From positions 33,619,249 to 33,683,248 of the forward strand of contig OZ038423.1 of the NCBI GenBank assembly GCA_964036155.1: DNA of 64,000 nucleotides. The letters are read 5' to 3'. Of the stretch, positions 1 to 11,638 are shown one piece after another. This stretch comes from Diploscapter coronatus (taxonomy: Eukaryota; Nematoda; Chromadorea; Rhabditida; Rhabditidae). The notes beneath the pieces are model-generated. The model was given only the letters and a program-made list of their open reading frames with translations. It was not told where the DNA came from and searched no databases. The first letter of the stretch is position 1. Each line of letters begins with the position of its first letter. The position numbers and the translations under genes are program-made.

Positions 1-120
1 CGACAATTTGATCTATGAAAATTTCGATATGTTTTCAAAACTATCTTTGAAATAGACAATAAACCATATATTTAATTAGTAAATAAATAGTTAAAAAATT
101 AAAGCAAGAAATTTGCATAA
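1..120. repeat. Duplicated flank, copy 1
   Basis: Bases 1-120 match 5346-5465 with few differences; both start cgacaatttgatctatgaaa. Weaker resemblance continues between about 1030-1110 and 4600-4670. The spacing of about 5.3 kb brackets the receptor gene at 1584-4259, which suggests a tandem duplication of the locus. Confidence 0.7.
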
Positions 121-350
121 CCATGCATGCTCTAACATTTTCATCTTTGCACTTATCTATTTTTCAGATAAAACTACGAAGAATCATCATTTATTCTCTG
201 AGTTTCTCCTTGCTAATATATTGCAAAATACTGTCTAATGAAAAATTAGAGTATATTACTTCATCGCGCTTTTTTTCTCTAAAGGACTCGCGTACATCTC
301 TGTTCATCATGCGTAAAAATTGCTAGTCTTTTAAACCCATATTATAATTA
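1..350 (+). other. Possible 3' end of an upstream receptor-like gene
   Basis: A TTTTTCAG acceptor-like site near 162-168 is followed by an open stretch that begins IKLRRIIIYSLSF and stops at 326. It would encode a short hydrophobic piece and a basic tail. The first 120 bases recur almost unchanged at 5346-5465. The block may therefore be the 3' end and flank of a duplicated gene whose body lies left of the window. No family can be named and the coding status is weak. Confidence 0.2.
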
Positions 351-1583
351 AAATCTAAAATCTTCCATCATTTCAGGAAGAGTCGCTCATCAGCCATAAA
401 TCATATGGCGGGTTTCAACCGTTAATAATCGAGAATCAACAATCTAAACCTTTCCTTTTTTGAAAAATTTCGAATTTTTAACATTTGTAAAAGCAGTTTT
501 GAATCCTAATGTTATTGTTCAATTATTACCTCGTTTTGTCCTTTTTGAATAACTTACAGAGAATTTGAAATATTTCAGTAATTTATGTAGATAGAATCAA
601 CTTTCTTGAAATACACTTAATCGGAAATAAATGACACCATTCATCATGAATTTTATTTTTAAATCATTTAATAATTTTCAAACATTGGAAATAAGTATGT
701 TCCGCTATTTTCGTGATTAGACTTTGTAACCAACAACAAAATTTAATAATCAAACTTCAAATTTTCAATTTAACCTGAAATAATTATTGTAGTTTCTATG
801 TTTTATTTCAGAAGAAATAACAATAATCAGAATCTATCAAAATCGCGTCAAAATACCATCTTCGGAATCCAATGACATTTTTCGTATATTAGTCTATTTA
901 GGATATCAATTTTATTCATTTGCTAGTAAAAATTATTTTTAACTTGAATTTCCCTGTTTTACGTCGCTGCAACTGTATAAATGATATTTAGAATATAAAA
1001 TATCAGCTCATGATATTCTGTGAAAAATACTACTTTTTTTATAAATAATAAATAAGTTGTCTATAAATCTAAACGCAAAACACGAAATAAAAATTATAGA
1101 TTTCTCTTTAACATTTTAAACGACTACCAAATAACTGCATACTAATTGGAAATCAGATCGTACCTTTCATTTGCTACAAGTTTTATTGATAAAGGGTAAA
1201 GTTATTGTTATCTTCAGTTTTTTTTTAAATGAAAACTTATTATCAACTAACGTATATTTGATATTTGACGATGACAATATTAGACGAAAAGTCTGGTGAA
1301 TACTCATTTCTGAAAAACATTTGCTTCTCATATGGTGGAGAGCAAGAGTTAGGAAACACAGCATTTTCAATACATATTAACGGAATTTTTAAGTCGATAA
1401 TATTCTATTTGCATCAAGACGAAGAAAATGGAATAAATTGATTTTGTTTCTAATGTCGTTCTAATTCACCTGTCGATTGAAGTATATAATTTGAGGTCTT
1501 TCTAAAACGTATCAGACAAAGCGCGATAAATTTCGACTCTATTGGTACCTATAAAATTTTAAAATTTTTCAATAATTTTACCT

Positions 1584-4259
1584 ATGGACGTGGAAGGATA
1601 TATTAATAGCGGTAAGATATATTAATTTAAGTAATAGAAATATCTTCATAATAATATCGCTATATGAAAAATTTTGTAGGGTCTTAATTAAAATATTATA
1701 TTTCAGTATTAGGCCTTAATGAAGTCATTAAACTAACCGAAGATAAAATTTTGGCTGCGATTATTATCCTCATTATACTTATTTTTTCAATTATTATACC
1801 TAATCTACTCTTAAGAATTTCTGACGGAGAATTATTGGAATTAAAGGATGTAATTTGACTTATTTGGCAAATATTATAAAATTATTGATTATAGGCGCCT
1901 TATTACCCAATATATTATCAAATGAGAAGATTCGCAACTTTCTTTCCGGCTGCGTTAGCTGTATTATCATTAACAACAGTTGTCACACTTCTTATGGTTG
2001 AATTAGTATTATATTTGTCTGGTAATTCGCATTCGTTAAAATTTCTCTATACAGTGACGACCGAAAGTTTTGAAAAATCATCGTCATGAATGCAGACTGA
2101 TATCTTATAATTACGGATTAATTAGAATGAAGTTTTGCACATAACTTCTTCTCTGTGTATTGAGAATTCTTGCCAATTTCCACTCAATTGATTTACAATT
2201 ATTGACCCTATTAGGCTACATTCATAATCACAATTGTTCCAAACTTTTGACCGCCACTGTATACTAATTTTTAGAAAAGTAATTTAGACTTACATAAGAA
2301 CAATCCTAATAATATAATAATTACTTGGGTAAAAACTTCGCAAATGACGAAATGAGTTCTTGAATTGGAAACGTTTGAAGTTCGATTATTGCCTACACCA
2401 TTTCATAAATACTCTCGATTTAAAACGCTATACTATCATTTTCTCATTTCATCATATATACAAAAACCCATTTCATCATTCCATCAATTACAGGCTGTCT
2501 TATTGCTAGGTTTATATTTTGTCGTGCACGTTATCATATGGATATTTTATCTCTTCATTTGCCTCTTCTTCTTGATTCCAATAGTGAGTTCAGCCGTAGC
2601 ATTGCTTAGCATCTGCCTTATTATCCAACGACTTGTGCTCATGTATGAGCTACCACGCCTAGCAAATCTGCTTACCAAGTAAGTGAAAAACCATTTGCAC
2701 TATTAATATAATGAAAATTGCAGGGATAGTTTGGAAGGGATTATTCGTTCCATTATGCTGTTTGTGATAATTCACAATTTAGCGCCTTTTATTATTACAA
2801 TCATGATTTGTCTTGACTATAAAAAAATAGAATATGGACTAATTCTAATTGTAAGTTGAAGACATCATGTTTTCAATACTTTAACCCTGAGTAAAGTGTT
2901 ATGATTGGAAAGGCCAAGTCTCCCCCTTTCAAGGGAGAGAAATAGCGCACGAAATTTTCCGCCGTTTCAATTATCGTTAATTACTAAAGTAATTAGTTGA
3001 TAATTTAATGAAACCAAAATACCAATTAGAGTAATAAATGGCACCCGAAATGGTGGCGTCGTTGGTTTTTCGAAAAGAAGCCACTTGGCCTCTCCAGTTA
3101 TAATATAATAGGAGACAAGTTTCGAGTCACCTATCCTCTATCCCTGTGTCAATGTTTAAAAAAGTCGCTTGCACTTCTTCAGATTTGGCTGAGATTTAGC
3201 ACAATTTCATGTTTTCCACGTGCATATGTGTTTTCACCAATTCAGCTAATTCAATCAATGCAGAGTGCAGATTTTGGAGTTTTTGATGTCGACACAGAAT
3301 GAGGATTATTCAATAATTTTATTCGACACTGTGTAACCCTTTCTTACGTTACTTCATTCTGTTTTTGATGCATTAGAAATCGTATAATAATTCAATATAT
3401 TTAGTTAGCATGCTCATCGTTGGATATTCTGGCTCTTTCTGCATCGCTTCTCTACTTTGTTCTATATTTCAAATTTCGTGACTTGGCAAGATTATCGTCA
3501 AGTCTGAAATATAAATCTGACAATCGAAGGATATTATACACCATGATACCTTTATGCGTGCAGCATGTAAGTAAATTGACCAGTTGGTTTATTTGGCCTC
3601 TTTGGCTGTTAAACTCGGACATCGCAGGAACAGGATGCAAAACCTGATCCGGGATAGCCTTTAAGGCTTAACTTTTAACTGGGCTTTTTACAAATGTCAA
3701 TTCAACTCTAATTCATCGTGTTTATAACATTTTCGAAGAAATGATGATGTATTGAGATTGGGATCAGCGAGAAAAGGATTTAAGGAACACTTTAATCCGA
3801 AGATGATAAACGGGGAACGGTCACTGTGCACCAAAATCTTTGGTGCACAGTGGTATATACTCATTTTGTGGATAGGGGTTACTGCCAGTACAACTAAATT
3901 CACTTTTCTACTGAGTGATTTGATTTACGACGTTTGAAATTATATAATTATTTCATATACAAAAATAATCATAAAAATTAATTTAGATATCAACGATCAG
4001 CTCATCAGTATTAATATACTTATATCTTAGTAATAATTTAAAGCGTGTTCAAAATGAAACAAAACTTTAAGAGTCAAGCGTGGATGATATTCTCATATAT
4101 GGATCTACTTTCCTATATTCACGACTATTTGACGCATGCTTGTCGTGCATAACTGTACCACTTTCGTTTATAGTTGCCAGTCCGAAACGACGCCAAGCCA
4201 TTAAGCAATATTTCTCGAAAATGTATGAAATTATAATATTAAAAATGACAAATTTTTAG
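1584..4259 (+). CDS. Serpentine (7TM) chemoreceptor-like protein
   Basis: Proposed exons are 1584-1611, 1707-1849, 1895-2053, 2494-2678, 2724-2850, 3405-3566, 3803-3931 and 4074-4259. All phases agree and give 372 residues. Hydrophobic segments include LAAIIILIILIFSIIIPNLL, FFPAALAVLSLTTVV, LLLGLYFVVHVIIWIFYLF and LDILALSASLLYFVLYF. The last exon carries CITVPLSFIVASPKRRQAIK, a typical end of TM7 plus basic tail in nematode serpentine receptors, followed by QYFSKMYE. Such proteins are usually sensory GPCRs in the ciliary membrane; the exact family (sr-type) is not resolved. Weak points are the third donor, which lies inside a MITE end, and the acceptor before 3803, which has no pyrimidine tract. 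A recent pseudogene is possible. Confidence 0.55.
2049..2264. mobile_element. Tc1-like MITE in receptor intron
   Basis: The ends are inverted repeats: tacagtgacgaccgaaagtt on the left against ttcaaaacttttgaccgccactgta on the right, with TA at both edges. The element is about 215 bp with no coding capacity. TA targets and CAGTG termini are typical of the Tc1/mariner group. It lies in intron 3 of the receptor gene at 1584-4259. Confidence 0.7.
2899..3106. mobile_element. Small inverted-repeat element (MITE) in receptor intron
   Basis: Left end ttatgattggaaaggccaagt pairs with the right end acttggcctctccagttataa. The element is about 205 bp, non-coding, and sits in the intron between 2851 and 3404 of the serpentine receptor gene. 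The interior includes another A/T-rich inverted stretch around 2975-3005. Confidence 0.6.
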
Positions 4260-4851
4260 ATGTTAATTGCGTAGTTCTTAATTCAGCTGATATGAGTTTC
4301 ACAATATTGAGTTAACTTGCAAGAGTTAATTCGAATACTTTCAAGTCTCAAAATTGTTTGAATCTGACGACGATAAAGAAACTTGCCAACAATGTTTTTT
4401 CTTAGTTTTAATGACGAATTTCAGGAGGAACAATAGATTGAGATCTTTGACGTTCATGATCAGCCGCAATAATCGTAATAATCAGATTCATTCATCGTCG
4501 AATCAAAATATAGCTACAATTGCATAATAAATGTCAAATTTCTAACCTCAATGAATGATCTCTAAAGAATGAAAAATATTATTTCATAAAATATGCTTGC
4601 GATAAACCTAGTTCATAAATAAATAATTTGTCTGTAAATCCAAGCACAAAACACAAAATAAAAATGCCAGCCTTCTTTCTAGCCAATATGCCAAGTTGCT
4701 GCATATGATTTTATAATTAGAGAGCACAAGTTTCGCCCACGCTGTGAAATCAAAGTCAAGGAAAGCAATTTTGCTAAAGTTTTAAAGAATTTAGTTTTTC
4801 TTATTTTTAAATAAGACTAATAAATAAAGCTACTCATTCCTGATGTTTCAG

Positions 4852-4950
4852 AGTGCCCCTATGAAGACTATGAAGGAATGCAATGTGGTCGAGAGTAACA
4901 AGCTCGGGATATTGACCAAGGATAATGCTATTGTGAAGATTTCGCGCCAA
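4852..4950 (+). other. Orphan exon-like segment
   Basis: A GATGTTTCAG acceptor precedes a 33-codon open stretch (SAPMKTMKECNVVESNKLGI...) that ends at a CAA|GTACGG donor. It looks like an internal exon or the C-terminal tail of a lost receptor copy. No partner exons were found nearby, so it may be a remnant of the duplication that also produced the repeat at 5346-5465. Confidence 0.25.
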
Positions 4951-5241
4951 GTACGGACAAATTTTCATATTCATTTTCGATAAAACTAAACTAAAAACTT
5001 TGGAAACGCGATAATTCACGAGATATCATTGAATAGATTCTTCACTGGGCTAATTATCAATTGTTCGACCTAGTAAAACTTTAATAACACAAATATTATC
5101 CCAAATTACCTCATTCAAATAACGAATGACCAGATCTAGGGAGGACGATCGTCAAAAAGCCCTTGTGACCTACCTCTATATATTTTCTTTAGAATTTAGT
5201 ATCTCTATACAATTTAACAAATATAAATATTTAAATTTTCA

Positions 5242-5267
5242 GGTGTGTGTGTGTGTGTGTGTGTGTG
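5242..5267. repeat. (GT)n microsatellite
   Basis: An uninterrupted run of about 13 GT units, followed by a further short gattgtgtgg tail. Confidence 0.95.
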
Positions 5268-5345
5268 ATTGTGTGGCGGGAAGTGATGTTCGTCTACCTC
5301 CTCGTGGTACTTCCTGGATATCCTGCAAGGGATAACTGAACGACG

Positions 5346-5465
5346 AACGACAATTTGATCTATGAAAATCTCGATATGTTTTCAAAACTATCTTTGAAAT
5401 AGACAATAAACCATATATTTAATTAGTAAATAAATAGTTAAAAAAGAAATTTCATAATCATGCAT
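5346..5465. repeat. Duplicated flank, copy 2
   Basis: Second copy of bases 1-120. It differs by a few substitutions and by a deletion of about 10 bases near its right end. Confidence 0.7.
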
Positions 5466-6499
5466 GGTCTGGCATTTTCATCATAAAGTTTTCATAAATC
5501 TTTTATAAAATCCTACTTTAAAGATTTATTGACATTTTGGCATCACAACTCAAATGCTTGTTCATTCAATAATGACGCCACATAGAAAATTTGTTCAATT
5601 GATATCTAATCGTCGTTGATATTATTTTTATTGCATCACATCCGAATACATATTAGACACTTTAAAATGGAAATGTTTTAGAATAGAAAGCTTTCCGGCT
5701 AAAATCTTGAACAGTAGGGTTTCAACTTTTGCTTCCTGACCTTTTGATACCATTCTATTATCATTGACCTATCACTTGAGACAATGTAAAAGGAAAGAAA
5801 ATCTGATGCATAGAAACTAGCGCTTTGTTTGCAAACAAATATACGACATTTAATTGGTTCAAATAATGAGGCTGATGACTACTTGTAAATACTCAATGCA
5901 CACTTTGCATATTTGAATTTGCGCATCGTTTACTTTTTCTCAAATTAATCGGTTAGTGACAATATTATGAATGTTATACGCGAATAAACTATTATTATTA
6001 TCAATTTATGAATATAATAAGCCATAAATGAACACTTATGAATTCATTTTGGTTTGCTGATTTTGTCGAATGAGCAATGAGCACTATTTTCTTTATTTAA
6101 TACTCGATTAAGTATGTTATCGAAATAATTCGTCACCGAGAACGAAATTTAGCATTTTCTCTATGAGTTATCAATTAGTCAAATGATAAATGCTCACTTA
6201 GAGAGTGTTTCTTTGGTTTATATCATTGCGTACTGGAAAGACGATAACAACTGGCTATAGAAATACAATGCTAAATGATGAAAGCAACATTTAGAAGCGA
6301 ATCTATTGAATCAGAATGAATAAATGGCAAAATGATAAGACGGAATTGGGAAACTATAATTGAAGCTACGAAACAAATAACTAAGTGTACTTAAGAATTC
6401 AGTCCATATGACATCGTTACGCTCGGATGGAGCCTTATTCCAATTTTTCATTTATTAATAGTCATTTTCAATACAAAGTTTTAGATTTAACTAATAATA
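5466..6499. other. Upstream region of the four-TM gene, with a dispersed repeat
   Basis: No coding region is apparent. About 5865-6370 matches 63480-63998 at the right end of the window, including gacaatattatgaatgttat and aatgataaatgctcact. The block ends about 130 bases before the start codon at 6500 and probably contains its promoter. A gttttag acceptor-like site at about 6477-6483, 17 bases before the ATG, fits trans-splicing. Confidence 0.6.
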
Positions 6500-8070
6500 A
6501 TGGCTTATCACCCACATGAGCTCGGACATGTGGCATTTATTATTTTTTTAATTTTATGTATAATATTCACTGCAGTCGGAACTTTCACAAACTGTATGTA
6601 GATTTTTAATATCGGAAAACTATTAAAACATTTCAAATTCTACAGACCAATCTTTAATTAAAAACCATTATATCGATACGCCGATTCACTATCATTTAAA
6701 ATAAATCTAAAATCCACTCTTAAAATAAACTGAATTACATCAATTTATTTTCAGCGTGGGCTATTTTTTACTATGGTTATACAAACCAAGGAGCTGGCTT
6801 ATATCCATGGGGAAAACCGGATGCAAATTTGTTCTTTCAGGTATATTTTAATCTTTGAGTGCTTAGAATATAAATATCATTAATTTTACAGACCAGGCCA
6901 GCGTGGTGGCAATGCGTTATAGTCACGATGCTTCTGGGTCTCTCGCTTGAGCTATTGACGCTGGTTTGTGCATTTATTTCAATGTGAGCCTTGAAATACA
7001 TAGTAAACTAAATTTTCACTAAAATAGGCTTAAAATAAACTATAACTAATTATTCTAAGATGGATACAATGAAAATATTGTCAATTGTTTAACTGAAACA
7101 TTATATAATTTATTTCTGAAACAAACATAAAGTCTCTAGTTTGTCATTACGTTGCAGTTAAATTGAAACGATCTGTTGGGCAGTTTCTAAACTACGACAC
7201 GCTTTTTACTAAAATACAACACAATTTTCTTTCTACAACATTATCGATTTTTCATTAATTTCTTTTGTTATTTTAAATTTTTAGCAGTTTTTTTTTTACA
7301 GATTTGAACAAATTTTCACGCAATATATTTGGAAACCGCATACTATAACGAACAAGCATAGGCAAAATAGGATAGGATAGGCAGATTCCTTCTCAATATT
7401 CCATAAAATGTTATCATAATATCATGCAGTTTTCAAGTTGCCTTTCAAGCATCCAAATCGACTCACTTTGAAGTGAAATGAGCAGATTTAAGAAAATTGA
7501 TAACCTTGTAAAATCAAAATCCTTCTATTATTTAATTAAAAAAGCGTGCCGTAGTATAGCTGTTGCCGATCTGTTGTCTTCTAAATTAACCTAGTGATAT
7601 GTTGATTCCTGAATGAATAGCATCATTTCAGAATCCTCTATCGTCACCATCCAATCGTCTACGTTGTGCAGTTAGTCGCGTCAAGTCTGATAACTCTTTG
7701 CCTACTCATCGGTGTCATGTCTTGGGTGTTAAATCTTGCACAGCGTATGCCTTAAATTATTTCATTATTCAATCATGATTGCTTAACCTTTCAGTCTGGG
7801 ATTATATTGACTTTTCTGCATCGTCCGTGTCGGTAATTGCTAAAACTTTTAGCCTTCGATTTGAATATAAATAGTGTTCAAAATTTCTATTCTAAAAGCG
7901 TTGGAATTAAACTTCTGAACACGTAATATTGGATTATTTTGGAAATATTACAGCTGGGCTGGTCCTGGGGTCTTTCGCTGGTAGCGGCCATCCTCGCGAT
8001 CGCTGTGGTTGGCACCTCAATTTATGCTCTCAAAAAAGTCCACCATCACTGTCATCATAGCCAATCTTGA
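6500..8070 (+). CDS. Four-transmembrane protein, claudin/PMP22-like topology
   Basis: Exons 6500-6593, 6755-6840, 6892-6983, 7632-7744, 7795-7832 and 7954-8070 join without phase conflict to give 179 residues. TM1 is AFIIFLILCIIFTAVGTF. A first loop of about 40 residues (SWAIFYYGYTNQGAGLYPWG...) follows. TM2 is VIVTMLLGLSLELLTLVCAF, TM3 is VVQLVASSLITLCLLIGVM, and TM4 is LSLVAAILAIAVVGTSIYAL, followed by a short His-rich cytoplasmic tail ending HHHCHHSQS. Topology and length fit nematode claudin-like or PMP22/EMP-type proteins, but the W-GLW-C-C claudin signature is not evident. A likely polyadenylation signal (AATAAA) follows at about 8111. Membrane location is clear; the role is unknown. 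Confidence 0.75.
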
Positions 8071-8128
8071 ATGTCTAATATTATATTATTGATAGACCTA
8101 CCTTTTGAAAAATAAACTATTTCTATTA

Positions 8129-9141
8129 GGAGCCATTCCACGAATAACTGGAACAAAGGCCGGACAATTGCAAAAGTGTCACGGACCCTAACTAAACCCA
8201 TATGAGTGGATACACCCATGGGCCCTAATCACAAAAATGCGGAAGCCAGGCCCCGCCCCTTAAAGTGGACGGGGCTAGGTGGGGGTCAAAGTTGAGAGTT
8301 TTTATGATTTGACTGTAAACAGGGGATAAAAAGAAAACTTTTGCTATAATATATTTTCGAAAAATTTAAAAAGGATGAGCATGGTCATAGAATGTACTTT
8401 CTAAAAATATAATGGTTTAGGAAAATTAGCCACTTGTTTGGGCTGGAGGGGATCTCAAATTCAAAAGTGTCAAAAATGACGGTTTCAAAAATACATTTTT
8501 TGCATAAAATCGATCATAACTCGAAGATGTTATTTGCCAGCAAAATTTTATTTCATATTTGGATTCTCCAGGTAAAATTACATTAATATCAGTCATAAAA
8601 TCGATAGGTTAGGCATGATCCTACACTTTACCATTGCGCCAAAATTGGCGACCCAAATATCGAAATTTCAATTTTGAGGGTTAGACTCCACAATATGTAT
8701 ACCAATTGATAGAGCTCATCAAATTGAGCAACTTTTGTGAAGATACCTCATGGTTATCTACTATGGTATGTATCAGAGCTGAGACGAAGTTGAAATCTTA
8801 AAATTCGAAGTCGAAGTTGACCTCAAAATTTTCGAAGTCGAAGTCGAAACTTCGTCTCAGCTCTGGTATGTGTGGTATGGAGGTTTGAATGAGTCAGGCC
8901 CACGAAAATGACAAGAATTTTCAAAAATTCATAACTTTTCGAAAATCAAACGAATTCGAAAAATCTTTTCGGAATATAGCAGATTAAGGGCAATACTTCA
9001 TTTTTGCTTTCTAGAGTACTGTGCTATCACTTTACCATGTTACCATATGGGTTCATGGTATACCACCCATATGGGTTTGGTTCGGATCCGGGACACTTGC
9101 AGTTGTTCGACCGTGGTTGCGTTTACTCGTGGAATGACTCT
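8129..9141. mobile_element. Non-autonomous element with 'gagtcattccacg' ends
   Basis: Terminal inverted repeats ggagccattccacgaataac (left) and gtttactcgtggaatgactc (right) enclose about 1 kb without coding capacity. The interior (about 8160-9080) is related to the left arm and loop of the palindromic element at 60178-62143: the same cccatatg...tggata start, the ttgagggtta...ccacaatatgtatacca block, and the final accatatgggt...tggtataccacccatatg motif. The element lies just 3' of the four-TM gene. Confidence 0.7.
8774..8865. mobile_element. Nested 92-bp hairpin insertion
   Basis: It begins cagagctgagacgaagtt and ends with the exact reverse complement aacttcgtctcagctctg. Copies of ggtatgt flank it on both sides. 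The related element near 60825-60850 has the uninterrupted sequence aatggtatgcgtggtatagagg, an empty site. This supports a recent insertion with target duplication. Confidence 0.75.
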
Positions 9142-11638
9142 TAAATTTTTACTTCGACTTTCTTTCTTCGACTAAAAAGAGTCATCAAATACGGGTTGCC
9201 GTCAAATTTATGTCAATTGTTATGTTTTGGACATTATTTTCTGTGAGCTAATAATGTAAATTAGTATGCACTATCAGTTTCAACAGAGTTTGTTTCAGCC
9301 TCAAGTCTGTCAGACACAAACGAGTAGTGATGTCGACAACTCAACTACACAGAAAGAATTATGCTGCCAATTATTTTGACACGTTTTCTACTCATTGCTC
9401 AAAATTAAGATGAAAATGAATTATTATGACAGGTTACTTCATTGTTTGATTGTCAAATTCACTTGAATGCTAGCTTCATTGATCAGCGGTGAAGCAATAT
9501 CCAACTACAGTCGATTTAACCAAGTTTCTCTATGCATTAACTCATCAACCAATATCGCTAAAGGAACATCCATTGATCATTGGGATTTGTAGTCACTTTC
9601 AGAAGACAAAAACACTTCAAACAAATTGAATCTCATCTACAACTACTCGCTTTTTCCTTCGAGAAATATCCTTTGTTTATGATTCTCGATGACTGCATCG
9701 TTCATTTATCAACTGTCCTTTCCTCAATCTTTTGCCAATCCGATGTGTTTGTTTGTGTTCGGCTAATTCAGCTAAACCCGAACATATTGTGTGTTTAGCT
9801 GTAGAAGTTTCTCACCAGCAGTTGTTAATGAAAAAACGTTAATCTAAACAAATCAAATCGAGGATTTTGGAAATCCGGAACTTGATTATATTCTCGAGGA
9901 AAAATAGGAATCTATTAGAATTTATCCTGAATTCGAAGAAGATTATCTAAAAATCCAAGCCGAAAAACATTTTTCCTATGTATAAAATATGCTAGTTTTT
10001 ACGAAGATAAAAAAGTTTTCACTGAAATTGCCGACATTTAATAGAGAATCAGCTGCTACAATCGAATAGTTCACTTTTTGTATGATAAAAATGCGTTTAT
10101 TCAATTGGCACATTCAGACGAATTGCGATTCAAAGGTCATTTTTCCGGCAATACAAATCTAATCCCTCTGCGCAACTTAGTTATTGCGCATGCCAAAAAT
10201 CGTGATTAACTAAAAAATCGCTTTTCGATATATTTCATCATTAACTTATTTATTTGGAATGAACTGGATAATTGAAAGTCTACCAAGGATGAAATAAGGT
10301 TTGATACAATTTTCATTGAAAATTGTGGAGCAGATGCATGGAGGATATTTTCATATTTTAGGCTGATAAATTGAGAGATAAAAAGTGAACATAGAAGAAT
10401 ATCTTCTCTGGATCCTAGCATTTCTGATACTTGAAAGATTTGAAATTACATTTGGATATAGTCAGAACTGATGTTGCATTTTTCACTTGATGTTCTCGTG
10501 TTTAAGAAATCACTTTTCACTGCCAAGCAACATTGTGTTCAGATGAAATCCATCTTTCCCGAACTTCAAAGAAAACCTCGATAAGCGCGTTTTAGTTTGA
10601 CTGCCTTTAACGGAGTTGTCTAGTTTCTTGTTTCTGATCGGGAGATAATTGGCCTTCCTGGCCTATGTCGTCTCGTATTCTACTCGTTTGTCTCCTTGCT
10701 CGGCTTTAGCTAGCCTCGTTTTTATCTGCCGATGGGCGTGGCCAAGGCAGCGTGTCTGCAGCAGTTTTCTTGTGCATATGTGTTTCTGTGTGGAGTCTTC
10801 AGCCTTCAGTCTTCTTTCTCTTCCCTGCTTTCTTCGCTCCCTCCAATTCCTCTTTTCTCCTTTCTTTCCCCTCCCCCTTCTCTTTTCAAGCTTACTCCCC
10901 CAATATACTACTGCATAAATGCGGCCAAGTCCTTAGTCCGTGCCCAGACCCGATACTGCTCTTCTTCTGAATTCAAAATCATCCCTCTCCTACTCCTATG
11001 CACTTTCTAGGGAAAATCCCGTCTATGGCGGGTTGATCAGACCTAAAATCGCTCTAATTATTCTCCTGTAACAACGACTCATTTCACTTATTATTTTCGC
11101 CCTGCTCTACAGAACAAACATGTCTATTTGAAATCGAGCCAGCGCCAGAGATGAACAAACACGATTGTCGGATATCGAAATACGACATGACAATGATCTA
11201 ATCTTCATTTAATCAGTAGCGCATTCCGATTATTCTTAACCCTATCAGGTAAATCCCCCATAAACGAGTTAGATCTAGATCTAAGTTAAGAGAAAATTAA
11301 GAACCATTAACATTCTAAACCCAGGGACAACGTTAACCACGGAAAACCAAACCCCAATTTACCCCGTTTTCAATCCAACTGATCATTGGGAAACCGATCG
11401 TATAATATCTTTTCTTCAGCACTGTAACAGCTTTATATCGTTAGGCTAGAGAGGAAAAGATGGTCATACGGTTTGGCTCTCAATTATTAACTCGAGTAGA
11501 TGCTTTTTACCAACTCCTGTCTAGAAAATTATGATTTTCATTTCAGAGTTGATTTTTTCAAATATCAACTCATCTCGGATCTGATATAAATCCAAGTCTA
11601 AAAATTTATCTGAGATATTCCAGAATCATCAATCAGCC
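9142..11638. other. Intergenic region upstream of the 700-residue membrane protein gene
   Basis: No gene can be supported. Around 10650-11010 the base composition is richer in C/T and several overlapping frames stay open for 70-90 codons, but none has exon structure or a recognisable product. A TATTCCAG site at 11617-11623, 16 bases before the next start codon, is a plausible trans-splice acceptor. Confidence 0.6.

Noticed and set aside
10649..11010. Three overlapping frames of 72-92 codons
   Set aside because: All come from one C/T-rich stretch and differ only by frame. None is supported by exon signals.
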